A stretch of 8,293 nucleotides of DNA, from NCBI GenBank assembly GCA_946885905.1, contig CAMPHL010000087.1, positions 1 through 8,293 of the forward strand, in the 5' to 3' direction. Source of the DNA: an uncultured Pseudomonadota bacterium. Its GTDB lineage: Bacteria; Pseudomonadota; Gammaproteobacteria; Burkholderiales; Usitatibacteraceae. The notes under the pieces were generated by a model. That model saw only the letters and a list, made by a program, of their open reading frames with translations. It made no database searches and was not told where the DNA came from. This document shows, one piece after another, positions 1 to 5,920 of the stretch (position 1 is its first letter; every line of letters begins with the position of its first letter). The position numbers were made by a program, and so were the translations under genes.

Positions 1-476
1 CTACCTTCGTCTACATGACGAGGTGCGACGGATGCGGACACTGCGTCGACATCTGTCCCTCGGACATCATGCACATCGACCCGACCTATCGCCGGGCCTA
101 CAACATCGAGCCGAACATGTGCTGGGAGTGCTACTCCTGCGTGAAGGCCTGCCCCCAGCACGCCATCGACGTGCGCGGCTATGCCGACTTCGCGCCGCTC
201 GGGCATAGCGTCCGCGTCGACCGCGACGAGAAGAAGGGCACGATCGCCTGGAAGATCGTGTTCCGCGACGGCACCGAGAAGAACTTCCTCTCGCCCATCA
301 CCACGAAGCCGTGGGGCACTGCGATCCCGAAGCTCGCGCAGGTCCCGCCTCCGACCCAGGACCTGCGCGACAGCCAGCTGCTCTACAGCGAGCCGAAATG
401 GATCCGCATGGACGAAGGCGGCCTGCGCTCGCTCGAGGATGCGGGCCTCAAGCTCGAGAAAGGCGTGTACTACTGA
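1..476 (+). CDS. aprB: Adenylylsulfate (APS) reductase beta subunit, 5' end cut by window
   Basis: Iron-sulfur subunit of dissimilatory APS reductase, a cytoplasmic heterodimer with AprA; it passes electrons between the FAD of AprA and an external carrier. Two ferredoxin-type CxxCxxCxxxCP motifs hold the two [4Fe-4S] clusters. Numbered from the ATG at 15, they are C4/C7/C10/C14 and C36/C39/C42/C46. The Trp in the second motif (CWECYSC, W37) matches the conserved Trp known to lie between FAD and the proximal cluster. The frame is open upstream of position 15 and reads T-F-V-Y before that Met. Known AprB proteins begin M-x-TFVYMTRCDGC, so the true start is probably only one or two codons outside the window and the internal ATG is not the start. 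About 158 residues are visible, a normal length for the family. The C-terminal half (PPPTQDLRDSQLL onward) is the tail that wraps AprA. The stop TGA shares its last base with the aprA ATG. Confidence 0.96.
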   Translation, partial: TFVYMTRCDGCGHCVDICPSDIMHIDPTYRRAYNIEPNMCWECYSCVKACPQHAIDVRGYADFAPLGHSVRVDRDEKKGTIAWKIVFRDGTEKNFLSPITTKPWGTAIPKLAQVPPPTQDLRDSQLLYSEPKWIRMDEGGLRSLEDAGLKLEKGVYY

Positions 477-2344
477 TGGCGTACAAGACGATCGTCGAAG
501 ACGGCATCGACATCCTGGTGGCCGGGGCGGGGCTGGGCGGCACGGGCGCCGCGTGGGAGGCGCGTTACTGGGGCCAGAACAAGAAGATCGTCATCGCCGA
601 GAAGGCGAACATCGATCGCTCCGGCGCAGTGGCGCAAGGCCTCTACGCGATCAATTGCTACATGGGCACCCGCTGGGGCGAGAACAATCCGGAGGACCAC
701 GTCCGCTACGCGCGCATCGACCTGATGGGCCTGATCCGCGAGGACCTGCAGTTCGACATGGCGCGCCACGTCGACTCCACCGTGCACCAGTTCGAGGAAT
801 GGGGCCTGCCCATCATGAAGAACCCCAAGACGGGGCGCTACCTTCGCGAGGGGCGGTGGCAGATCATGATCCACGGCGAGTCGTACAAGCCGATCGTGGC
901 CGAGGCCGCCAAGAAATCCGCCGACAAGGTCTTCAACCGCGTCTGCGTGACCCACCTGCTGATGGACGAGGCGAAGCCCAACCGCGTCGCCGGCGCCGTG
1001 GGCTTCAACGTCCGCACGGGCAACTACCACGTCTTCAAATCCAGGACCGTGATCTGCGGCGCGGGCGGGGCCTCCAACATCTTCAAGCCGCGCTCGACGG
1101 GCGAAGGCGCGGGACGCACCTGGTACGCGCCGTGGTCCTCGGCTTCGGCGTACGGTCTGATGATCAACGCCGGCGCGAAGATGACGCAGATGGAGAACCG
1201 CATCGTGCTCGCGCGGTTCAAGGACGGCTACGGCCCGGTCGGCGCGTACTTCCTGCATTTGAAGACCTATACGCAGAACGCGCTCGGCGAGGAATACGAA
1301 TCCAAGTGGTTCCCGGCGCTGCAGCAGATGGTCGGCAAGGAGTATCTCGATCCCGAGGCCTCGCACCTCACGCACCGGCCGATCCCGACCTGCCTGCGCA
1401 ACCACTGCATCATCCAGGAGGTGGCCGCCGGCCGCGGGCCCATCCACATGGTGACCATGCACGCCTTCCAGGATCCGCACCTGGAAGAGGTCGGCTGGGA
1501 GAACTTCCTCGGCATGACCGTGGGACAGGCGGTGCTGTGGGCCGCGACCGACGTCGATCCCAAGAACGAGAACCCGGAGCTCACCACCTCCGAGCCGTAC
1601 GTCATGGGCTCGCACGCCACGTGCTCGGGCGCCTGGTGCTCGGGCCCCGAGGATCTCTCGCCGCCCGAGTACTTCTGGGGCTACAACCGCATGACCACCA
1701 TCGAGGGCCTGTTCGGCGCGGGCGACGCCGTGGGCGGCACGCCGCACGCGTTTTCGTCGGGCTCGTTCACCGAAGGGCGCCTCGCGGCGAAGGCCGCGTG
1801 CAAGTACATCGACGATGGCAAGGCCGAAGGCATCGTGGTGTCCGACGCGCAAATCGAACGGCGCCGCAGGGAGATCTACAAGCCGCTCGAGCACTACCGG
1901 ATCTACCGCAACGCGGTCGTCGCCGGCACCGTGAACCCGCACTACATCAATCCGCAGCAGGGCCTCGATCGCCTGCAGAAGCTCATGGACGAGTATTGCG
2001 GCGGCTACACCGTGGGCTACATGACCAACGAGAAGCTGCTCAACATCTGCCTGAAGAAGCTGAAGATCATGGAGGAGGACCTCGAGAGCCTCGCCGCCAA
2101 GGACCTGCACGAGCTGCTGCGCGCCTGGGAGCTCAAGCACCGCCACCGCGCGGCCGAATGCGTGGCGCAGCACACCCTCTTCCGCAAGGAAACGCGCTGG
2201 CCCGGTTACTACTACCGCGGCGACGCCATGAAGGTGGACGACGCGAACTGGCACGTGCTCACGGTCTCGCGCCGCGATCCCGAGACCGGCGAATACACCA
2301 TGGAGAAGGCGCCCTGCTACCACCTGGTCGAGGACAAGGCCTAG
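476..2344 (+). CDS. aprA: Adenylylsulfate (APS) reductase alpha subunit
   Basis: Catalytic FAD subunit, 622 residues, of the fumarate reductase/succinate dehydrogenase flavoprotein fold. It interconverts APS with sulfite plus AMP; in sulfur oxidisers it forms APS from sulfite and AMP. The N-terminus carries the dinucleotide-binding motif GAGLGGTG (residues 17-24) and the family block DRSGAVAQGLYAINCY (47-62). By position, E135 (HGESY), W216 (RTWYAPW), R247 (LARFKDGYG) and H380 (MGSHATCSG) probably match the active-site Glu, Trp, Arg and His known from Archaeoglobus AprA; this mapping is by eye. GLFGAGDAVGGTPHA (411-425) is the second FAD-contacting segment. Length and C-terminus are normal for the family. 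The start at 476 is chosen because it overlaps the aprB stop (TGATG), a purine-rich stretch lies at 456-463, and MAYKTIVEDGIDILVAGAG is the usual N-terminus. The frame extends further upstream, but that part is out of frame with aprB and not homologous. Confidence 0.97.
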   Translation: MAYKTIVEDGIDILVAGAGLGGTGAAWEARYWGQNKKIVIAEKANIDRSGAVAQGLYAINCYMGTRWGENNPEDHVRYARIDLMGLIREDLQFDMARHVDSTVHQFEEWGLPIMKNPKTGRYLREGRWQIMIHGESYKPIVAEAAKKSADKVFNRVCVTHLLMDEAKPNRVAGAVGFNVRTGNYHVFKSRTVICGAGGASNIFKPRSTGEGAGRTWYAPWSSASAYGLMINAGAKMTQMENRIVLARFKDGYGPVGAYFLHLKTYTQNALGEEYESKWFPALQQMVGKEYLDPEASHLTHRPIPTCLRNHCIIQEVAAGRGPIHMVTMHAFQDPHLEEVGWENFLGMTVGQAVLWAATDVDPKNENPELTTSEPYVMGSHATCSGAWCSGPEDLSPPEYFWGYNRMTTIEGLFGAGDAVGGTPHAFSSGSFTEGRLAAKAACKYIDDGKAEGIVVSDAQIERRRREIYKPLEHYRIYRNAVVAGTVNPHYINPQQGLDRLQKLMDEYCGGYTVGYMTNEKLLNICLKKLKIMEEDLESLAAKDLHELLRAWELKHRHRAAECVAQHTLFRKETRWPGYYYRGDAMKVDDANWHVLTVSRRDPETGEYTMEKAPCYHLVEDKA

Positions 2345-2346
2345 CC

Positions 2347-2724
2347 ATGCCCCTGGACGGAAGCGCGGACCACGTGAACATCATCGACAACACCGACGAG
2401 GAAATCCGGGCGATCGCCGATCCCCTCTGGCGCGAGCTGCTCGAGCATTCCAACGAAGGCAAGTACGGCGATTTCGTAAGCAAGTTCGCCCGCTCCTTCG
2501 CCCTTGCGATGAACGAAGTCGTCGCGAGCCACCAGTTCGCCAACAGCGAGCTCGCCCGCAGCCTCGCCGACGATCCCGACTTTCTCGGCATCATCCGGCG
2601 CGGCGAGCACGTGACGGTCCTGTACCGCCAGCGCAGCACGAAAAAGCCGGGCGAATGGCTGGGCCGGCTGGTCCTCGGCTACGAGGACGGCGAGGTCAGG
2701 ATCTTCGCGGCGTCCATCTTCTAG
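2347..2724 (+). CDS. Uncharacterised 125-residue protein of the apr operon
   Basis: I do not recognise this protein. It is acidic, apparently soluble, without signal peptide, membrane segment or cysteines. The N-terminal part (about 16-60) looks helical and holds DPLWRELLEHSNEGKYGDF. The C-terminal part (about 85-125) looks like beta strands, with a VTVLYRQR strand, the turn KKPGEWLGRLVLGYEDGEV and an aromatic end, FAASIF. Helices followed by an antiparallel sheet would suit a small alpha+beta barrel of the NTF2/SnoaL type, but that is a guess without profile support. It starts 2 nt after the aprA stop and ends 2 nt before the next ATG. Both junctions read CTAGCCATG, which supports a real, coupled gene. 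AAGG at 2336-2339 may serve as its ribosome binding site. Its position right behind aprBA suggests a role with APS reductase or sulfite handling, which is inference only. Confidence 0.85.
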   Translation: MPLDGSADHVNIIDNTDEEIRAIADPLWRELLEHSNEGKYGDFVSKFARSFALAMNEVVASHQFANSELARSLADDPDFLGIIRRGEHVTVLYRQRSTKKPGEWLGRLVLGYEDGEVRIFAASIF

Positions 2725-2726
2725 CC

Positions 2727-3257
2727 ATGGGCAATCGACTCGAAATGGGCGCAGCGATCCGTGACGGCAAGTTCGTCGAGCTCACCTACAAGGTCTCCGA
2801 CCGGAAGTCGGGGCACGTCCTCACCTGCGTCGAGTTCCCGCTGGGCTACATCCATGGGCACAACGAGATCCTGGCCCCATCGGTGCACAAGGAGCTGGAG
2901 GGCAAGCGCGCCGGCGACGTCATCGAAGTGCCGCTCGACGGCAATCGCATCTTTGGCCCGCGCGACGAGTCGCTGGTCTTTACCGACGACATCGAGAATG
3001 TCCCCGAGGAGTACCGGCAGGTCGGCACCTCGATCCTCATGGAGAACGACAAGGGCAAGACCCGCAGCTTCCTCGTGACGCGGGTGGACGACGAGACACT
3101 CACCGTCGATGGCAACAATCCGCTTTGCGGCCGGGAAGTCGTCTTCAGGCTCGAGATCCTGGCGGTGCGCGACCCGACCGAGGCGGAGATGCATGCCGGA
3201 GGAGCCATCGCCCCGGGCCCGAACCTCGACCCCTCCCATTTCGTCATCCCGGCGTAG
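2727..3257 (+). CDS. SlyD-like FKBP-type peptidyl-prolyl isomerase / chaperone
   Basis: 176-residue cytoplasmic protein of the SlyD/SlpA group of FKBP prolyl isomerases, which help proteins fold. FKBP strands run at about 14-74 and resume at 129-148 (VDGNNPLCGREVVFRLEILAVRDPT), around an insert-in-flap chaperone domain at about 76-128. Recognisable blocks are LGYIHGHNEI (39-48), KELEGKRAGD (55-64), IFGPRDESLV (75-84) and the family-typical VDGN-PL-G. The usual GLE of the ligand pocket (as in SlyD LISGLETALEG) reads SVH here, so isomerase activity may be weak. The His/Cys-rich metal-binding tail of E. coli SlyD is absent. The last residues (FVIPA) and the stop are encoded by a copy of the repeat at 3243-3287. 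There is no clear ribosome binding site; translation is probably coupled to the preceding gene 2 nt upstream. It may act as a folding helper for the operon products. Family assignment is secure; the exact orthologue is not. Confidence 0.9.
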   Translation: MGNRLEMGAAIRDGKFVELTYKVSDRKSGHVLTCVEFPLGYIHGHNEILAPSVHKELEGKRAGDVIEVPLDGNRIFGPRDESLVFTDDIENVPEEYRQVGTSILMENDKGKTRSFLVTRVDDETLTVDGNNPLCGREVVFRLEILAVRDPTEAEMHAGGAIAPGPNLDPSHFVIPA

Positions 3258-3287
3258 GCCGTCATCCCGGCGTAGGCCGGGATCCAA
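3243..3287. repeat. Tandem 18-bp repeat ending in a palindromic hairpin (GTCATCCCGGC type)
   Basis: Two identical copies of GTCATCCCGGCGTAGGCC lie head to tail at 3243-3260 and 3261-3278. The second copy continues into GGGATCCAA, completing a palindrome: ATCCCGGC (3264-3271) pairs with GCCGGGAT (3276-3283), an 8-bp G+C-rich stem with a 4-nt GTAG loop. This matches the short interspersed repeat of the form GTCATCCCGGCGAAGGCCGGGATCC seen in many proteobacterial genomes, whose complement translates as the often-seen peptide WIPAYAGMT. The first copy is truncated and lies inside the SlyD-like gene, giving its last residues and stop codon. The second lies between that gene and the small ORF at 3303. 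It may act as a transcript-stability or attenuation hairpin. It has no T-tract, so it is not a classical intrinsic terminator. Confidence 0.9.
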
Positions 3288-3292
3288 TCACG

Positions 3293-3298
3293 AAGGAG
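3293..3298 (+). promoter_or_regulatory. Strong ribosome binding site for the 53-codon ORF
   Basis: AAGGAG lies just after the repeat hairpin. It is 4 nt before the ATG at 3303 and 7 nt before a second in-frame ATG at 3306; the latter spacing is nearer the optimum. It is the clearest Shine-Dalgarno sequence in the first half of the window and supports real translation of the small ORF. Confidence 0.7.
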
Positions 3299-3302
3299 AA
3301 AA

Positions 3303-3464
3303 ATGATGAGCGAGCAAAAGCCCCCCGCCAAGGTTCCCGAGGGCAAGACGCCCTTCTACACCACCCGCCAGAAGGCGCCCACCGGAAAAGGCTTCGTCGG
3401 CTACGAGACCGAGTGGAAACCGTTCCAGAAAGAAGCCGAATACGTGACGCCGAAGAAGCCGTAG
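3303..3464 (+). CDS. Small uncharacterised protein, 52-53 residues
   Basis: Short ORF, MMSEQKPPAKVPEGK at its N-terminus, ending EYVTPKKP. It is rich in Lys, Pro and Glu and has no membrane segment, signal peptide or cysteines. The middle has a conserved-looking aromatic stretch, FYTTRQKAPTGKGFVGYETE (18-37), then W39 and F41. I do not recognise a family. Support for a real gene is the near-ideal AAGGAG at 3293-3298, a typical MSEQ-type N-terminus and no competing longer frame. Two adjacent ATGs (3303, 3306) compete; 3306 has the better spacing and would give 52 residues. It is 45 nt behind the SlyD-like stop, so it may be read through the repeat as the last gene of the apr operon, or transcribed alone. 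A small basic partner protein is possible, but nothing in the sequence defines a role. Confidence 0.65.
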   Translation: MMSEQKPPAKVPEGKTPFYTTRQKAPTGKGFVGYETEWKPFQKEAEYVTPKKP

Positions 3465-3530
3465 AGAGGCCAGGACCGCACCGCATGACCGACCCTCCAA
3501 CTTCCTGCGCGTGCTTAAGGAGGTCTGGAA

Positions 3531-3623
3531 GTGACTGCGGCTACCTCGAAAGCTATCGCGCGAGCTCGGCCAGCAGGTGACAAGGTCGTCGAGGCCTCCG
3601 GTGTGAAGCTGGAAGCCCCGTAG
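3531..3623 (+). CDS. Doubtful 30-codon ORF with strong Shine-Dalgarno
   Basis: GTG at 3531 is preceded by a perfect AAGGAGG (3517-3523, 7-nt spacer) and opens a frame starting MTAATSKAIARARPAGD and ending KLEAP-stop. The GTG overlaps the TGA of another short frame ending LKEVWK, a GTGA arrangement typical of coupled genes. No family is recognisable. It could be a leader peptide, a gene remnant, or chance; the Shine-Dalgarno sequence is the only real support. Confidence 0.2.
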   Translation: MTAATSKAIARARPAGDKVVEASGVKLEAP

Positions 3624-3636
3624 CAACCGTCGGTAT

Positions 3637-3650
3637 CCAATGGCGATTGG
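3637..3650. promoter_or_regulatory. Short inverted repeat, possible operator
   Basis: CCAAT-GGCG-ATTGG is a perfect 5-bp inverted repeat with a 4-nt centre, 50 nt before the binding-protein start. Its position would suit a regulator site for the transport operon, but it is short enough to occur by chance. Confidence 0.2.
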
Positions 3651-3699
3651 TGCACAATTGCCGGCGGCATCCGGAAATCCCTTACGAGGTGACACCTTG

Positions 3700-4542
3700 A
3701 TGAAGATCGACACCCGCCGCGCGCTCGCCGGCATCACTGCAGCCTTCGCCCTCCTTTCGTTCTCCCCCGTGGCCAGCGCGCAGGCGATGCCGGCGTTGCC
3801 CGAGGCCATCAAGTCGCAGGGCAAGGTGCGCGTGGGCGTGCGGTGCGACCAGCCGCCCTACGGGTTCCAGGACGAGAAGGGACAGTTCGCCGGCGTCGAG
3901 GTCGACATGGCGAAGCAGATCGCCACCTACGCGTTCGGGTCGCCCGACAAGGCGGAGCTCACCTGCGTGACCGCGGCCAACCGCATTCCGCAGCTGACCA
4001 GCAAGCGGGTCGACCTGCTGATCGCCACGCTCGGCGTCTCGCCCGAGCGGGCGCGCGTCGTCGCCTTCTCCAAGCCCTATCGCTGGGGCGCGAGCGACGT
4101 CCTCGTCGCCAAGGACTCGCCCTACAAGAAGCTGGGCGACCTCTCGGGCAAGACGATCATCGCGCTGACCGGGTCCGTGCAGGCCAAGTGGTTCGAGGAA
4201 AAGATGAAGGACGCCACGCTGCTTCGGCTGAACACGGCGGCCGACTCGCTCCAGGCGCTCAAGCAAGGCCGCGGCGAGGCGTACGCGCACGACGCCGCCA
4301 CGCTGGTGATCATCGCGTCCAAGGACCCGACCCTGAGGCTGCTGGGCGACCACTACCAGCTCTCAGATGCCGCCATGGCGGTGCGCCCCGGAGAGGACGC
4401 CTGGCTCGCCTACGTGGACGCGGCGATCGCGCGCATGCGCTCGGAGGGCCTGTTCCTGCGCTGGGTGGAGAAATGGGTGCCCGCGGATGTGCGCAGCTAC
4501 TACGTGATGGTGTTCAAGGAGCCGCGGCCGAGCGAGCGCTGA
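3700..4542 (+). CDS. ABC transporter periplasmic amino-acid-binding protein (family 3)
   Basis: 280-residue solute-binding protein of the polar amino acid family (SBP_bac_3). Residues 1-29 form a Sec signal peptide (MKIDTRR, hydrophobic core 8-25, then ASAQA), with cleavage probably after A27 or A29; there is no lipobox Cys, so the protein is free in the periplasm. The mature part has the family hallmark FAGVEVDMAKQIA (63-75) and LLIATLGVSPERARVVAFSKPY (106-127). By alignment with GlnH, R117 would bind the ligand alpha-carboxylate and D198 (AYAHDAAT) the amino group, so the ligand likely keeps an alpha-amino acid end. The start at 3700 is chosen over an in-frame ATG at 3640, because it gives a proper signal peptide and has GAGG 10 nt upstream. 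It heads the operon with two permeases, a lyase and an ATPase. The ligand is not determinable by eye. Confidence 0.93.
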   Translation: MKIDTRRALAGITAAFALLSFSPVASAQAMPALPEAIKSQGKVRVGVRCDQPPYGFQDEKGQFAGVEVDMAKQIATYAFGSPDKAELTCVTAANRIPQLTSKRVDLLIATLGVSPERARVVAFSKPYRWGASDVLVAKDSPYKKLGDLSGKTIIALTGSVQAKWFEEKMKDATLLRLNTAADSLQALKQGRGEAYAHDAATLVIIASKDPTLRLLGDHYQLSDAAMAVRPGEDAWLAYVDAAIARMRSEGLFLRWVEKWVPADVRSYYVMVFKEPRPSER

Positions 4543-4560
4543 CCGGCCGGCCCCGCCCCG

Positions 4561-5220
4561 ATGTTCGACCCCGAATACCTGCTCGCGCAGGTGCCGGGTC
4601 TGCTGCGCGGGCTGGGGATGACGCTGGTCGTGACCGCGATCAGCATCGCGCTGGCCGCTGCGATCGGGCTCGCCGGGGCGGCGCTGCGCATCCAGCGCGT
4701 GCCGGTCCTGAGCCAGCTGGCGGCGGCCTACGTGGAGCTGATCCGCAACACGCCGATCCTGGTCCAGCTCTTCTTCCTCTTCTACGGGCTACCGGCGGTC
4801 GGCATGAAAATGTCGCTCTTCTGGACGGGCGTGGTGTGCCTCACGCTCTGGGGCGGTGCCTACCAGATCGAGAATCTCCGCGGCGGGTTGGCCGCCGTCG
4901 ACCGCGGCCTGCGCGAGGCCGCGCTCGCCCTGAACCTGCGCCCGCGCAACTTCCTGCGCTACGTGGCCGTTCCCGTCGCGTTGCGGGTGAGCCTGCCGTC
5001 GATGCTGAACACCGCGATTTCCCAGCTGAAGAACTCGTCATACCTCCAGACCATCGGGCTCGCCGAGCTCACCTTCGTGGCACTCGACCGCGTTGCCACG
5101 GATTTCCGCGCCCTGGAGATGTTCGCGGCGCTGGGCGTGGTCTACGTGTGCCTGGTCTTCGCACTGAGCGCCCTGGCCGCGAGGCTCGAGACGCGGCTCA
5201 ACCGGCCCTACGCGACCTGA
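4561..5220 (+). CDS. Amino-acid ABC transporter permease, first subunit
   Basis: 219-residue inner-membrane permease of the HisM/GlnP/ArtQ family. About five membrane segments are visible, near residues 17-42, 56-80, 85-105, 144-165 and 185-208. The conserved VELIRNTPILVQLFFLFYGLP (58-78) is characteristic of the family. The cytoplasmic EAA loop that docks on the ATPase is at 119 onward (EAALALNLRPRNFLRYVAVP); its normally invariant Gly is Asn125 here. It begins 18 nt after the binding-protein stop. No good Shine-Dalgarno sequence precedes the ATG (the leader is GGCCCCGCCCCG), so translation may depend on coupling. MFDPEYLLAQVPGLLRGLGMT is a normal N-terminus. It probably forms a heterodimer with the next gene product. 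Confidence 0.93.
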   Translation: MFDPEYLLAQVPGLLRGLGMTLVVTAISIALAAAIGLAGAALRIQRVPVLSQLAAAYVELIRNTPILVQLFFLFYGLPAVGMKMSLFWTGVVCLTLWGGAYQIENLRGGLAAVDRGLREAALALNLRPRNFLRYVAVPVALRVSLPSMLNTAISQLKNSSYLQTIGLAELTFVALDRVATDFRALEMFAALGVVYVCLVFALSALAARLETRLNRPYAT

Positions 5221-5224
5221 TCCC

Positions 5225-5920
5225 GTGGCCCTCCTCTTCGACAACTGGGTGTTCATCTCCAAGGGCCTCGTCGAGACCTTCAGGCTTGCCGGCGTCTCCC
5301 TGCTTTGTGCGACCGTGATCGCGGTCGTATTGGGCACGGTTTCCCTCCTGCGCGTGCCTTACCTGGGCAAGCTCATCCGCGGCGCGGTGGAGCTCTTCCG
5401 CGCGGTGCCGCTGATCGTGAACATCTTCTTCTTCTACTTCGTCGCGCCCACGCTCGGCATGGACCTGTCGCCCTTCGCTTCGGTGAGCCTGGGGTTGAGC
5501 CTGTGGGGCGGGGCCAACGGCAGCGAGATCGTGCGTGGCGGGCTCACGTCGATCAGCGCCCACCAGTGGCAGAGCGCGCGAGCGCTCGGCTTCACCACGT
5601 GGCAGATCTTCCGGTTCATCATCTGGCCCCAGGCGCTCAAGTCGATCCTGCCGCCGTACGCGGGCCTGCTCACGCTGATGGTGCAGGGAACTTCGCTCGG
5701 GGCGCTCGTGGGCGTGGGCGAATTCCTGAGGACGGGCCAGATCATCGTGGAGCGCACCACGGTGATGCAGGGCGAGAGTCCCGCGTTCGTCGTCTACTCG
5801 GCCGTGCTGCTCACGTATTTCGTCATCTGCTCCTGCATCTCGCACCTGTCGCGCTACCTCGAGCGCCGGTTTCAGGCTGCCGCCTGGGCGGAGGCTTCCC
5901 GCCCGCTTCGCATGGAATGA
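5225..5920 (+). CDS. Amino-acid ABC transporter permease, second subunit
   Basis: 231-residue inner-membrane permease of the same family as its neighbour, with segments near 18-42, 55-77, 84-106, 139-165 and 186-206. Family blocks include GAVELFRAVPLIVNIFFFYF (53-72) and LWGGANGSEIVRGGL (93-107). The EAA loop (QSARALGFTTWQIFRFIIWP, 116-135) has Gln116 in place of the usual Glu but keeps Gly122, the reverse of the first permease. Translation starts at GTG 5225, 4 nt after the previous stop; no ATG lies near enough, and this start gives the expected MALLFDNWVFISKGLVETF N-terminus. The stop TGA overlaps the ATG of the following lyase gene (ATGA), which points to coupled translation. Confidence 0.92.
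   Translation: MALLFDNWVFISKGLVETFRLAGVSLLCATVIAVVLGTVSLLRVPYLGKLIRGAVELFRAVPLIVNIFFFYFVAPTLGMDLSPFASVSLGLSLWGGANGSEIVRGGLTSISAHQWQSARALGFTTWQIFRFIIWPQALKSILPPYAGLLTLMVQGTSLGALVGVGEFLRTGQIIVERTTVMQGESPAFVVYSAVLLTYFVICSCISHLSRYLERRFQAAAWAEASRPLRME

Larger units (their letters stand above)
3465..3699. other. Intergenic region between the apr and transporter operons
   Basis: About 235 bases separate the small ORF from the binding-protein gene. No confident gene, tRNA or intrinsic terminator with a T-tract is visible. It contains a doubtful 30-codon GTG ORF (3531-3623), the inverted pair CCAAT/ATTGG (3637-3650) and GAGG at 3686-3689, the probable ribosome binding site of the binding-protein gene, 10 nt before its ATG. 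The promoter of the transport operon should lie here, but no convincing -35/-10 pair stands out. TTGCCG near 3658 is only a weak -35 candidate. Confidence 0.6.

Noticed and set aside
470..2323. Long open frame of about 617 codons on the minus strand opposite aprA
   Set aside because: It exactly shadows aprA in high-GC DNA, where complementary codons rarely form stops. Its translation is rich in Ala, Arg, His and Val with no recognisable domain, while aprA is certain.
181..2346. Plus-strand open frame running through aprB and aprA in another phase and joined in frame to the 125-residue gene
   Set aside because: The part over aprBA is an Arg-rich shadow translation. The real gene begins at ATG 2347, where sensible composition starts and the spacing to the aprA stop is 2 nt.
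3243..3278. Tandem repeat as the start of a CRISPR array
   Set aside because: There are two directly abutting 18-bp copies with no spacer and no cas genes; it fits an interspersed palindromic repeat.
3241..3346. Minus-strand peptide containing IPAYAGMT as a possible protein gene
   Set aside because: This peptide is the known translation artefact of the palindromic repeat and often appears in falsely predicted genes.
3640..3699. Upstream in-frame ATG at 3640 as the start of the binding protein
   Set aside because: It would add 20 residues in front of a complete signal peptide and has no ribosome binding site; ATG 3700 fits both criteria.
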